A stretch of 64,000 nt of DNA, taken from the NCBI GenBank assembly GCA_006937955.1, contig SSNP01000020.1, forward strand, positions 3,291,846 to 3,355,845, given 5' to 3'. This DNA is from Pachypanchax playfairii (lineage: Eukaryota > Chordata > Actinopteri > Cyprinodontiformes > Aplocheilidae). Below are positions 50,501 through 62,139 of this stretch, piece by piece (the first letter of the stretch is position 1; each line of letters begins with the position of its first letter). A program made the position numbers and the translations under genes. The notes below the pieces were generated by a model. It was not told where the DNA came from. It worked only from the letters and a program-made list of their open reading frames with translations, and did not search any database.

Positions 50501-53500
50501 GAGAAATACTCAGTGGTTTCCTGTGAAGTGCTGTAGACCCTCCAGGCCCTGCTGTTTGTAGGATGTTTTCACAGTTTGTGCATCAGAGCGTGTGCAGGTT
50601 AAAAAAAAGGAGAAGATTCTGTTTACATAAGTGAAACACAAAATAAGTACAGGGAAAAAACCTTGTTTATATGTGTGAGCACATTTTCAAATAATCATTT
50701 ACGCCTCAATGATCTGACTGTCATTGTGATTGAGGTGGCGCCCGTTCGACTCTTGTCCGTTTCATAACTGCAAAGATCGCTGAAGCGTGTTTGTGTGTAG
50801 AAGAAAAAAGAATGAGACGTGTACTATAATATCCATGTGAATAACCAGCCTATTGTTACAGCAGCACAATCTGCTCACACTAAATTAAAATCAAGATAAT
50901 AGATAAAGTCAGCTTTGGTTCACAGAAACCTTCAACCTCCAAAAGAGCAACTTTTTTTTGGTCAGAACACATAATTAAAGGTTTTTTATTTTTTATTCGA
51001 AGGTAAAGTTGAGCCTATAAACACCAGCACTGTATTTAAGAATGACTACAACTTGTTCATATTATCTTGCATGATGCTAACGGAGTATCAAGATTTTTCA
51101 AATATTTTTCATCAGATAGTCTTCCAGTAAAACACAGACAGGTGGAAGAGGTGAAACAACAAAGCCAAACAACTTTTGTTGAACAGGAATGATATACATC
51201 CATGTTTATGTCAATACATCAATACATTTTAACATACTATAAACCAATTGCGACAGTTTCTTTTTTACAGTGAAATATTCGGTGGATTTTACCTCTTGCA
51301 CAAGAAGAAAACGAAGTGAAACTTTAACTTTGATTTTTTTAAAAGCTGAAGAACAAAGATGAGTTTAAATTACTGTTTTCACACCGATTTCTTTGCTAGT
51401 TTTCACTGATATGTTAACAGTAATTGATAAAAACGAAGATGAGACAGTGGGGAGGAATCCTAATCTGGTACTATCCCACATGTTTGAGGTGTTTGATCTG
51501 AGTCAGTGGAGATTACAGGCCTCTACAAAACGTAACAGGTAACTCAATGATAGAATCCATTGGGCTGGAGAAGTGAAAACATACAGGATGGTAGCCCATT
51601 AGGGCCAGCATCAGACAACACTGCTATAAGAAGTTCAATATCATTATAGTATTGTGCATTTTGTAACACTCCACTCTAACCAGCTTGTGTTTTACAATCA
51701 ATATATCTGGTAGTATCAAACTGGAGTGGCCTATCAAATTACAGAGCTAATATTACTGTCATGTTCAATACAACTGATGCAGATTCTGAAACCAGTGTTA
51801 ATAACATCAGTTACAAAACTCTGTCAGCACCCCGAACACATCAGCAGATGCATTGATGAGTACTGAGAAGCTCCACATCAAGCAGCGTCATGTGACTCAA
51901 CCTGGGTTGTAAACTGATCACGCGAATCAGGCAGAAAAGCGTTTTCGCACCGCAAATCTACTTCTGAAGTGTTGTGTGCCATTTGTACTTGTTGCTTTCC
52001 TTAATAAGTAGAGGAAAATTGAAAAAAAAATCATAAATCAAATAAAAAAAAAATAAAACCTGAGATTTTATTTTTAAGCCATATCGCCCATCCCTAACAA
52101 TAACTGTATTTTTTCACAATCTTATGTTTGCACAAAGCATTTCTTGACCATGCAACTTGCTATAACTACTGTCATGATGCTCTTTATTGTTACCTCTTAT
52201 CTGTCTTTACTTGATTGTTTTCCTAATACTTTTTTTTAAAGGGACTTAAGGCAAGATTTGTGAAAAACTACACATGCATTTCCAGTTTATTCAATGCTAA
52301 TGGGTCATGAAGCATTAAAAACCCAAAATAACAAGGCCATCTGCATATATGTCTGTTGCCTTGGAAACGCTGTGTGCTACATAATGCGCTGCAGTTCGAC
52401 GTCCGAATTTCCCGCGCAGTTGTAGGGATGTGACGTAAATTGACGCTGCATGCGCGTTGCCGACAGCTCTTGAACAGGAAGTACATGGCCACCGTGGACT
52501 TGGATTCAAACACTGAAGGTATACTTATGGATGTTTCTGCAGCCAGCAAACGACCTGCATCCACTCTCACCCCCCAAAAAAGTGGCACCACGAAGAAAAA
52601 AAAGACTTTATCAGCGGCATCTCGTGAGTCTAAAAAAAAATATGACCGAAGCCGGGCAGGCACCCGCATAAATATTGGATATGCGTTCGATTCATGGAGG
52701 GAACTTCAGCTGCATTTGGGAGTGAAAACGGATGCTGACATGGCTCATTTCCTTGTGACCAGGTGAGAAAACATTATAGGTCGTGTTTAGAGCCTGATAC
52801 AGTATGAAAATGATGAGATCAAGTCAAATAACAGAGTGGAGAGACCTGACGTGAAGTATGTTAGCCTCCCCGGTGCAGTGCTGTGAAGACGAACCGTCTG
52901 TAAAGTGTCTGTGCGCGCTCCCGTGCCGGCTTGGCTGGTGGCTGCAGTTAGCCACAGCGCCTGTCGCGGCAGCAATGAGTCAGATTTTGTAAAGCTGCCT
53001 TAAGTTCCTTTAATATTTTTCTTTTCATTAATTTTATTCTTCAGTTACCTTTTTGGCTCAAACTCTAGTTCCACTGCTTGGTGTTTACTGTGTATTTGTT
53101 AATCCGGGAATTTCAAACCTAATTTCTCATGGTGTCACATGGAAGCACATATGCTGTGACAATATAGAATCCTAATCTAAATGTCAGGCACTCACTCACC
53201 CAGTCACCGGGATGTTGGTATGAACCGCCATGTTATAGGTTAATTCCTTTAGTATGGCCTCCTCTAGTGGTGAGTCTTTACGACAGCGCTTTGATTGACT
53301 CTCATCACAAACACCTGAGATGTGATGTGTTACCTCATCCTTCAAAATAAAAGCACAATACAGTCATTTCTACAGCTGTATGTGTTTCTATATGTGACAA
53401 GAATCCACTTTATTACATAGTAAGGCACATTTATGATATAAAATGATGGTTATAGAAACAGGATTTACAACAAGTGCAGGATCTGCAGCCTCAGAGATTT

Positions 53501-54641
53501 GTAACTGTTTTCATTCATTTTACATAACAGAACAAAGTCTTGCAGCCCAAATGTTTTCTTTCCATTGGGACATTTATGAAATGAAACAATCTGATGACAT
53601 TTATATGGTTATGGTTTATATTTAATGTGAATGATAAAAGAACAACTCACCTCCTCTGCTTGCTCTCCTGGAAAAACACAAATAAAGATATATTAGAAGC
53701 CCAAATTGCTGTAGAAGTATTTAAGTTTCTTTGGTGCATGTTAAATGACTGAGCTCATTTTTATTACTTCAAGCTTATTAAGCAAATGCTGTGTCTATCC
53801 TCACCACTGCACATGTTCTTCTCCAGGTAGAGGATAATCATAAACGGGTAGAACCTCAGCCTTCTACTGTTACGTTTACACACTTTTCCCCAGTGCTTCC
53901 TGTCTGGTATTTTAAAGTTAACAAAACAGTCAACTTTGAAGTTGTGTGATCCAGGACAGGACCGCGAATTTCAGGTTAATAGAAGAGGGTGCCAAATCAA
54001 GGTGGAGGATACAAGGAGACACTATGTAGTGGGGGGTGGAAAAAGGCTCGAGACAGTCCAGATTCCCTAGAACTGTTCTGATAATGCTCTAAAAGTAAAG
54101 AAGAAGAGAAACAGTAAACAGGAGAAACATAAACGAATAAATAATTATGATAGCAAGTGATGAAAACTGGTTATGACTTACCTCCAGCTCTTGGTTGAAG
54201 CAATCCCCTTTCTGAACTTCATCTTCCCTGATGAAATATAGTGAACAGTGAAGATTTAGTTTTGCAGAATAAGCAGTTTCAGTTTTAAATTATAAAATGA
54301 TAACAGGAACATTTGCCCACATTGTTCCTCTTTCTGTTTGAGAAAATAACCCTAATCTAATTATTAAAAAATCAATTACAACGAGACAAATGAAATATTG
54401 TCTAATATCAGTTAAATTCACAAATTAAAGTGATCCACCTGCTGACAGTAAACTAATTCTGACAAATTGTTTTCCATACTTAACATCCATAAGCTCAAAT
54501 AATTCATTTAAAAATTGTGAAATGTTAATTTCTGCCTTGCCTGTAGCTGGTTCCTCCTCTAATCTTGAATTTGTAGATTAAATTGCCAGCTTTAAAGAAC
54601 CGAGTTTCTGGGATAGGGAAGGAAAACGGCTGCAGTGGCAT
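47533..54641 (-). CDS. majin: majin: membrane-anchored junction protein
   Basis: Meiotic protein that with TERB1 and TERB2 fixes telomeres to the inner nuclear membrane. Exons on the minus strand: 54641-54541, 54227-54182, 54088-54013, 53903-53805, 53667-53651 (17-nt microexon), 53339-53200, 49387-49321, and 47565-47464 with a stop at 47533. All junction phases agree, giving 192 residues. The start block FPIPETRFFKAGNLIYKFKI closely matches mammalian MAJIN as I remember it, as do NQELE plus IRTVLGNLDCLEPFSTPHYI and SPYRKHWGKV with FYPFMIILYLE. The middle is hydrophilic with a basic patch (SKRCRKDSP). Intron 1 uses a GC donor (ACAG then GCAAGG). The last exon is uncertain: in phase it adds only CIIILIISTA and a stop, a short hydrophobic tail, while another frame of the same exon stays open. 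Its position beside gpha2 matches human. A 5' UTR exon is likely, because an acceptor lies just upstream of the ATG. Confidence 0.87.
48609..49193. mobile_element. TTAA-type miniature element, family 2, copy B
   Basis: TTAA at 48609-48612 and 49190-49193 flank ends AGAGGCCGTT and (inverted) AGAGGCCATT. Inverted relative to copy A at 29434-30025. Lies inside the majin intron just before the exon at 49321. Confidence 0.85.
49388..52235 (-). other. majin intron, no further exon recognised
   Basis: AT-rich sequence between the exons at 53200 and 49387. No splice-bounded coding block was found here by eye. Confidence 0.5.
52236..53013 (+). mobile_element. TTAA-flanked element, copy B, with longer ORF
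   Basis: TTAA at 52236-52239 and 53010-53013 bound 778 bp that is nearly identical, inverted, to 17487-18263. The plus strand encodes a frame from 52440 to 52766 with MATVDLDSNTEGILMDVSAA, a lysine-rich stretch (TTKKKKTLS) and a later block RINIGYAFDSWRELQLHLGV with KTDADMAHFL. That block recurs in many fish proteins of unknown role. A donor-like GTGAGA follows at 52764, so the frame may be a captured exon. Lies in the large majin intron. Confidence 0.8.
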
Positions 54642-55430
54642 GGCTGACTTGATGTAACTGAAGGGGAGAAATATTGTTTTAACTTATTAATGTGTTAACT
54701 TATAGACATATAAACAGAATTTAAAGAAATTAACAATTGTATCAGCTAGTTTGAAGATGGGTAAAATACTGAACACATCTTCAAACTCTCAAAATTACCG
54801 TAATATCACCGGAAAATGGCGACAATCGTTTTCCTTTGCCGTCCAGCTCTCTGTGAGTTTTAACCTCCAGCAGGACATCAACGGTTAAAAACTTGTCCGT
54901 CAATCAAACAGATGACCTGTCTTATGATTCGATGGTCACTTAATACTCCCGCCTCCCCGTCACTTGGGCTACTTTGATTGGGTTGATTTTCTTCCAATCA
55001 GCGGTGCCAAGACAGATGTCGCTATGGTGACGGCAAAAAACCGCCCAAACTGCGTGTCACATGACCGTCAGCTGGTCGCGTGCTTCAGGTTTGTCCAGCA
55101 ACGAAACAGAGGTTTCGTTTTTTCTTGATACTTTTGCTTTAACACCAGTTGTAAGAAGTTTTTGCTTTTATTCACCTCTACTGCAAAATCATTAAACAAC
55201 AAAGGAGACTGTTAACGTAAAATAGTGATATTTCTTTACAACTTTACCGGTTATTGCCATTAGTTTGTTACGTAAGTATTGACGGGTGATGGTTAATTAA
55301 TGCTGCGTAACAGCTGCGTGTAGCTGAACGTAAATACCTTTACTGTAAGAAACTGACTCAGTGTTTCTCCCTCTTTGACCCAGTTGGACAGACCGGACAC
55401 GTAGAAAGCAGGTTTCCAGCAGATCAGATG
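54640..55430. promoter_or_regulatory. Bidirectional promoter region between majin and the aldo-keto reductase gene
   Basis: The two genes are divergent, with start codons 787 bp apart. Both start codons follow splice acceptors (majin: CCCCTTCAG near 54658; reductase: GACCCAG ending at 55383), so each has a separate 5' UTR exon inside this interval. Candidate donors are at 54799 (minus, then GTAATT) and 55150 (plus, then GTAAGA). Two CCAAT boxes in opposite orientation lie at 54977-54981 (ATTGG) and 54994-54998 (CCAAT). The core is relatively CpG-rich for this window. No TATA box stands out. Confidence 0.6.
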
Positions 55431-56915
55431 TTTTCTTCTTCCCCTTCTGTTGTCTTAAACACGGGGGTTCAGATGCCCCTCCTGGGTTTGGGGACCTACA
55501 AGCTGTGTGGTCCTGATGAAGTGCACCAGGCTGTGGATGCTGCTCTGGCTGCTGGGTACAGGGCCTTTGACAGTGCAGCTGTTTACCGCAATGAAGCAGA
55601 CTTAGGCAGAGCCCTGAGAGAACTCCTGCCTAAATATGGCTTGACCAGGGAGGATGTATTCATAACCAGGTGATTTTAACCTAGCGATTATATTGAAACT
55701 GACATTAAGTGTTCAACAGATCTCCCAACAGTTTTTTCTCCTCCCCATTTCAATGCAGTAAGCTGGGCCCAAAAGACCAGGGTGAAAAGGCCATGGAGGG
55801 TGCTCTGCACAGTTTGTCTCAGCTGGACTTGGGTTACATTGATCTCTACCTGATCCACTGGCCCGGTACACAAGGACTGCCAGTCTCTGAGCAACGCAAC
55901 CAAGGTAAAGACCAAATTACATCAGCATTTTTTTCAAGACATTACACCATTAAGTGCAAACTTGAATATTTAAAGAGATATATCATAGGACTGTGATATA
56001 TATCTAAAGTTACATCAGTATGGACATTCCAAGTGCCATTTATCAAGCTCATATATTAAATCTATATTCACAGCATGTTTTTAGCATCACAGTGATAGAA
56101 CAGAAAATTTATAGAGAAAACAGGCTGTTTGTAACATTGATTCTTTCATCTTTTTTTCTTTTGATCATCTGTTATTTTAATCTGACATGGATTAGCGTTT
56201 TCGGATGATTTAACTGAAACAGAAAGGGATTTTTCTGAGCGCTTTAGAGAATTTGTAATGTGAGGATGTCACTCAGATTAATATTTGATTCCAGCTAACC
56301 GAGCTCAAAGTTGGGTCAGACTGGAGGAGCTGCACGGTCAGGGGAAGCTGAGGGCCATCGGAGTGTCAAACTACACACCAGCACACATGAGAGAACTGAT
56401 GCAAAGCTGTAAAATCCCTCCTGCAGTCCTACAGGTAGAAAGCACCAACACACAACACACAACTTATAGTATTTACAATTCATTGTGAGGATTCTTTTTC
56501 CTCCAGGTGGAGTTTCACCCTCGACTTTGCCAGACGGAATTGAGGAGTGTGTGTAAGGAGTTTGGAGTGTGCTTCCAAGCATATTCATCTCTAGGAAAAG
56601 GAGAGCTTGTCACTGAGCCGGTGATCGAGGAGGTGGCGAAGAACTGTAAACGCACACCTGCACAGGTGGGATTAACTCTCCTTCTCAGTGGAAGATTCTT
56701 TCTGAAGACATTTACAGATTTTTGCTCTTGTGCAGGTTTTGTTGCGCTGGGCTGTGCAGCAGGGCGTCCCAGTGCTCCCAAAATCAGCGAATCCAGAGAG
56801 AATACAAAAGAACGCAGAGATCTTTAACTTCACTCTGAGTGAGACGGATATGGACAGACTGTCAGCTTTGGATCAGGGCCACAGGTACTGCTGGGATCCA
56901 TCAGAGGTAGCCTGA
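55428..56915 (+). CDS. Aldo-keto reductase (AKR superfamily), glyoxal/2,5-diketogluconate reductase-like
   Basis: NADPH-dependent cytosolic carbonyl reductase of the AKR superfamily. Exons 55428-55669, 55759-55904, 56295-56434, 56507-56665 and 56736-56915 join in phase to 288 residues, a usual length for compact AKRs. The complete catalytic tetrad is visible: Asp48 (AFDSA), Tyr53 (VYRNE), Lys82 (TSK) and His114 (LIHWPG). The strand motif IGVSNYTPAHM, the block VEFHPRL (family version VEyHP) and the C-terminal cofactor-binding PKSANPERIQ are present. The short C-terminal tail ending YCWDPSEVA is closer to bacterial-type and fish glyoxal reductase-like AKRs than to the longer mammalian AKR1 enzymes, so the exact substrate cannot be named. 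The gene is divergent from majin. A poly(A) signal at 57543-57548 ends it just short of the convergent bad transcript. Confidence 0.92.
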
Positions 56916-57570
56916 AACACCAGCTGAAGGGAAAGAATCTCACGTCACAACTTTTATGGTTTTCATTTTCGCACTGCTGGAACATGGTTTAAAAAATCTG
57001 CAACAATTTTTTGGGTCGTTGCTGGAACTCCTGATCAATCAAAGTTCTTACTAATTGAAAACAAAAGATAATCTGATGTTCTACTATTAAAATCAGAATC
57101 AATTCTAAACAAATAAGACACTTTGTGACCAAATTGCATGAATGCTGCAACTCATTTGCAGTTTCAACGTGTAAAAATGTTTTAAATACCAATTCAGTGA
57201 TTCAGACTAAACATTTGCACGTTTTCTTGCAATTTCACATGTCTTGTCACCAGAAGCAACAGCAAAGTGAACTACCTTCTTAACGTAGAACAGAACGCCA
57301 TGATGCTGCGTGTTCTACAGCTTCAGCAGAAGACATGCAGCATGTTTTCAGTTGAGCTCATTGTGTAATCAGGAACATCCAGTAGAAAACAGCTGGGAGC
57401 TTCTTTCATGTTGGATTCATCTGGTATTTTTAAGCTTCTGGATTGATGATAGTAATCTATATCTATATGATTATATATCTATATGATTATAGATGAAAAT
57501 ATCTGCCAGTTTGACTTTTTCTAAGTCTTTCTGTGACGTTTGAATAAACCACCAATTTTCTAACAAACAT
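56916..57570 (+). other. 3' UTR of the aldo-keto reductase gene
   Basis: Noncoding AT-rich sequence from the stop to an AATAAA at 57543-57548. No repeats recognised apart from a short duplicated ATATGATTATA motif near 57465-57490. Confidence 0.55.
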
Positions 57571-57640
57571 CTTGATAATTTTTCTTTCCTGGAAAAATTC
57601 CAAAACACACAGAAGATCTTCCAAACCACTCTTAAATTCA

Positions 57641-57646
57641 TTTATT
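57641..57646 (-). terminator. Candidate poly(A) signal for bad
   Basis: TTTATT on the plus strand is AATAAA on the minus strand. It is the signal furthest downstream of bad before the reductase 3' end, about 95 bp from that gene's own signal at 57543. Confidence 0.45.
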
Positions 57647-57649
57647 AAA

Positions 57650-59485
57650 GACAGCATATATCAGAGTTTTCACAACTGTAGAGAAAATACATTTACAAAA
57701 GTCATTAAAAACTGAAAAAATTCAGATATTAAAATTCAATAAAATCTTCTCTCTCCTCCAAATTCAAGTAATACTAAGGATGGTTGCAAAACTCCAGGTG
57801 CCCACAAAGTTTTCACTGTCCAAACCCGCGCCCCCCCCCCCCAAAAAAAAAAAAAAAAACACGTCATCTGAAATACATTTTCTCAGTCATGACGGTGAAT
57901 AAAAATCCTTAAATATTTCTCTTGTGGCGAGCAGTGAAATGTTAAGGCTGTGACTGGATAAACAGATATTTGGTGACATAAAACATGTACAAGGCAGTTT
58001 TGTTAGACAAATTCCAGGATATAAAAGCTTTTATTTCCAGAAAGTTTAATTCTGTATGTCCCAAGTTTTATCCAGGTTAGAAAACTTCTTTTTTTTTTTT
58101 TTTTGAAAAGACGTCAGATTCAGTGAATTCTCCATCAGCTGATTTCTCTGACTCATTGAGATGTAAAGCGTTATTAGGAGTGAGGTGCTGAAACAGGGTT
58201 TGTTATTAACAGCAGTTCTTTTAAACAGTTAGTGGGTGATACACGTTATTAAAAAAACCAAGTGGCACCGTTCAGATTGGTGGAGCTCTCAGATTAAAAC
58301 TCACATTTAGGATTAGCTATACAAAAAAAACCCCCAAAATAAAAGTGAAATGTAGCATAAGACAATACAAATGTAAGAATAAACCAATTTTTAATAATCA
58401 CATTGATAAACAAGTCACAATTAAACCTCTTCCCCCCTTTTTTTTTTTTTAAACAAGCTGCATCAGATCAGCATTCCTACAGCTCAGCATCTTTTTTGCA
58501 GATGAAGATGAACATTTAAACTAATTATTTTTTATAAAAAACTGACTGGAAACGTCCATTTTTCAAACAAACTGAGTAATTTGGATCCAAAGAAAAGCGT
58601 CAAACCTGCATTTTTACTGAGAATTGATCCTTTTACAGCAACTGATTCGTCCCCGCCGACTTCTTTAAATATCACATGTAATCACAGCAGCCACAGATTG
58701 TACACAGCCTATTGCTCCGTTAGCCAAACGAACAGCTCGGAAATACATTTCTGTTTTAAATCACCTTTATAAACCTCAGTCCTTCTGCATCTGATAAAAT
58801 ATCTACAAATATTTACACATAACAATTCCTTTTATTTGATTGTTGCCATTTTTTTAAAGGCATAAAAAAAGAGACTGGCTTGTGCTTTTAGATTTAATGT
58901 CATCAGCTATAATCTAACCCTGAAGATATTATTTGTGCATCATCACAGATTGTCCGACTTACAGGATTGTTCTTCTTTTGATAGATTTAATCTAATAAAA
59001 GCAGTTTTCTCTGATAGTCAAGTAGAAATGGTTTGAAAGGGAGAAAGTCTGCAGAACAGGAAGGTGAATGCCTTCGAAATCCTTTTTTTTTTTTTTTAGT
59101 TTCTGCTTGTTTTGACATTAAATTACAGCCATCATCACCATGAACACAAAGATTTAGTGTTTAACAACATATACGTGAGGAGGGATAGAAATCTGACCAC
59201 ATCTCTCAGTGTGCAGCACACTGCAGTGTTTTGATTTTATTTGGTCACTTCTCCTGTTTATTTGCATATAATTCTGTATTTTTTATTTTAAACAGATCTA
59301 ATTTGAGGGATTTATTCTGGCTGCGGTTTCCCATCACACATCACAAATACAAAAACTTTAGAAAAAACCAGTGAAGTACGTCCCATTTAGTCGAGTCTCT
59401 GTCTTTTTTTAATCCTTCCTTCATGTTGTTCAGTTGCTTCCCTGTTCTTCAAACCTGGAATAGCTCTGATTTCCAACCTGAGCAT
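57650..59485 (-). other. Probable long 3' UTR of bad
   Basis: No coding exon or recognisable transposon. The stretch is AT-rich with several homopolymer runs (C/A run at 57828-57859; T runs at 58090, 58440 and 59085). If the signal at 57641 is used, the UTR is about 1.8 kb; nearer signals are possible. Confidence 0.4.
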
Positions 59486-60658
59486 CTACTCAGTGCGGTG
59501 GGTGTGGTTTTCATGGTGGCTGCCCTCTCCGTCTGTTTCCTGGTGACTAAACAGAGCGTTCCACCAGCTTCTGGAGTGGTGAATCTGTCTGGTCGTCCCT
59601 GCACTCCTCACCTTCCTCATCTCCTGCAGGAAGCGGACGCAGAGCAGACAGTTCAAATAAAGCAAACCACTTATTCCTGGAGAACATTGTTTTAACACCC
59701 CCCTTCCATCTTCTGCTGCTTAACTGGAACTGGGTTGTAGGATCTTCAGTAGAGATCCTGAAACCTTCTCTCTAGTTTAACCAGAGGGTCTCTGAGATGT
59801 TCCCAGGCCAGCTGTGAGAGATCATCTGGGACATGTCTGGAAGAGGACACCTACTAGACATCTAAACCACCTCCACTGACTTTTTTTGATGTGGAGGAGC
59901 GGCGACTCTGAGCTCTTCACCCAATCCCTAATCCCAGTCCACCATCGATCTCCTGCTGCCTTCAACACACAGACTCAAACTCTTCCACCTGATTAGCGCT
60001 AGTTGCTGCTGCTCTTCTTTTTGTTTTTTTATATCTTTTTATTGTACATATTTCTAGTGTTTGAGGTGTTTTTTGACAAACCACAAGGTTTTACGCATCA
60101 AACCAAAGACAGCAGACCCTGATCAGAACCCCCATCTGACATGAGTCAGCTTGGGGCATCTTTCCTTCTAATATGCCACAAATATCTTCCCTCTTACCCC
60201 TTTATCGAGCAGGCTGTCAAACTCGTCGCTCATCCTCCGGAGCTGCTGGCCGTACTTCTTAGCAGCCCACAGTGCTGGAGGAGCTGACTTAGATCGTCCC
60301 CTGAATGGAAATCCCTCGGTGGGGGTCCCAGGCTCCTCCTCTCCCCTGGCCAGGAGCTCCTCATCTTTAGAGGCAGTGGAAGTGTTGGACTCAGAGTGTA
60401 GCCTGATCCGACCGTTTGCTGTGTGAGAGAAGGAACAGAAGAGACGGAGTTCAAGACAAGGCAAAATGAAGAATCCACAAAATGTTGTTTCCCATAATCC
60501 TTTTTTGTTTGCCTACTTCCAAGTCTGAGCTCAGGCAGGGTGAGGCTTGAATGAACATGCTCCTTCGGTCCTGCTGCTGATGGCTGCCTTTCTCCTTCCT
60601 CTACCTCTTCTGACGGCTCCGAATCGCTGTCTGAAATCGTGAAGTTTGCAGCCATCAT
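59486..60658 (-). CDS. bad: bad: BCL2-associated agonist of cell death (BH3-only)
   Basis: BH3-only pro-apoptotic protein that binds BCL-XL/BCL2 at mitochondria and is held off by 14-3-3 when phosphorylated. Minus-strand coding exons 60658-60517, 60418-60198 and 59623-59486 join in phase to 166 residues (human 168). The N-terminus MAANFTISDSDSEPSEE resembles the family start. The Akt/14-3-3 site is conserved as FRGRSKSAPPALW (Ser92), followed by the BH3 helix AAKKYGQQLRRMSDEF with the Ser in LRRMS (Ser111) that corresponds to the PKA site. The third exon carries RSAGTTRQ and SRSWWNALF, matching the human tail (RSAGTATQ, SSSW). The ATG at 60658 is followed at once by a second ATG, so the true start may be one residue later. 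An acceptor 6 bases upstream shows that the first exon is noncoding. Confidence 0.94.
59740..59990 (-). mobile_element. Degenerate RTE-like LINE fragment
   Basis: The words TTCCCAGGCCAGCTGTGAGA and GATGTGGAGGAGCGGCGACT match, with changes, the coding region of the element at 10801-11330 in the same orientation. Lies in the last bad intron. Confidence 0.55.
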
Positions 60659-60787
60659 CACATCTGCAGGAGAAAATGTTTAGCATGATGATCAAAAAAG
60701 ACGAGAATACTGCACTCAATTCATCATTTCTGAACAGACTAAGTCGATATTTATGTAGATTTGTACCCGACTAGTGGGATGAAAGTC

Positions 60788-60817
60788 ATAATAATAATAA
60801 TAATAATAAGAAGAAGA
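60788..60817. repeat. (TAA)n/(AAG)n microsatellite
   Basis: ATAATAATAATAA followed by GAAGAAGAAGA in the first bad intron. Confidence 0.85.
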
Positions 60818-61489
60818 AAATCTAAAGCGTTTGCTCAAATAAATCTATCAGAGTTAAGAGAACAGCACACAACAGGCAATACAGCTTGTATGCAATTATT
60901 TTTCTGCAAAATCTAACATGCAAAACACAAATATAAGATTAAAACCATCCAAAAATCACATAAATAAGCCAACTGGAAAAAGGAGGCAATGAAATGCAAT
61001 AACTTAACGATATCTGAAACGATACAAAGAGCAAAATGTGAAATTTTTTAGATCAGTATGTTTAAAATAATAAAAATAAGGGATTTTCTTAGTATTTTTT
61101 ACTCTTGTGCAGATTATACGTTTTTCTAATTACTTTAACTGACAGAAGGTGCAGGCCTTCATGGAAACCACTTGAGTTAAAACACCCAGCAGCCTATCAG
61201 TTTCCGCTCTGTTCCCGTTTGACCGGTCCAAAGGTATTTCAAAGGAACCAAACCAAATAGCCTACTTCATTTTGTCGACACACTTAAAGATTTGACATTA
61301 TTAAGTACTTTTTGTCACGCTGTGGTGAAACAACCCGACAAACCGCCTTGTTCAGTCGGAACTCTGCCTCTCTCTGGTTTTGTTGTTGTTGTCGGAGGAG
61401 GACAAAAGAAACTTCGTACAGGGCGGAAGCTGCTACGGTCAATCTCTGCTCTCCGCCGCTTTGAAATACTTTAAAATATATTTCCTTAC

Positions 61490-61690
61490 CCGAAATGTCT
61501 ATAGCCTCCGACTGAAAAGTGCGAGTGTGACTTTAATTGGCTTCATGCGGCTACAGCTGTCGTTGTTGTTATCCGCGTCGAGTCTTTTTACTGTATAAAA
61601 CAGTTTAGCTGCGGGCTCACCCAATCGCGGCGCGTAACTGCCACTCAGCGGCGCGTTGACGTCACTGTTGCGAACTGGGACTTGTTTGTG
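61490..61690 (-). promoter_or_regulatory. bad promoter and first noncoding exon (candidate)
   Basis: A minus-strand donor (TTTCGG then GTAAGG, exon end at 61490) fits a 5' UTR exon spliced to the acceptor before the bad ATG. Upstream of it is a CpG-rich stretch with a CCAAT box at 61621-61625 and a perfect palindromic CRE, TGACGTCA, at 61657-61664. Control by CREB/ATF factors is an inference. Confidence 0.55.
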
Positions 61691-62139
61691 TCTCCGCTTT
61701 ACCGTAATGTATGAGGCAGAGTCGCACTCAGATTTAACAAGGAGGGAGCTAATACACGTTTCTTTAATTGACTGTTATGAGTTTCTGAGCCATCTTCTAA
61801 TAAAAAAAAAACACAAATATAAAGGATAAAAACGGTAAAGCGCGCAATGAAAGTAAATTATGTAACGCAACAGCACAGTGACGTTATTAGTTTAAGATGA
61901 TGTCATGCTCCTTTTTCTCTTTCATCCAATGTATCATAAAGCTTTTTAATTATGTAAGACCCGCAAATTTATCAAATTTATTTTGCACCTGTAATAAAAC
62001 AGAAGGCTTTTGTTATCATAGCATAAAAGTCACAAAGAACAACTACAATGCATTAAATAATATGGCATTACATAATACAGAGTTTGCCCTTTACTCAGCC
62101 AAAAATATTCCACTTGCTGACACAAGTTATTAAGATAGA

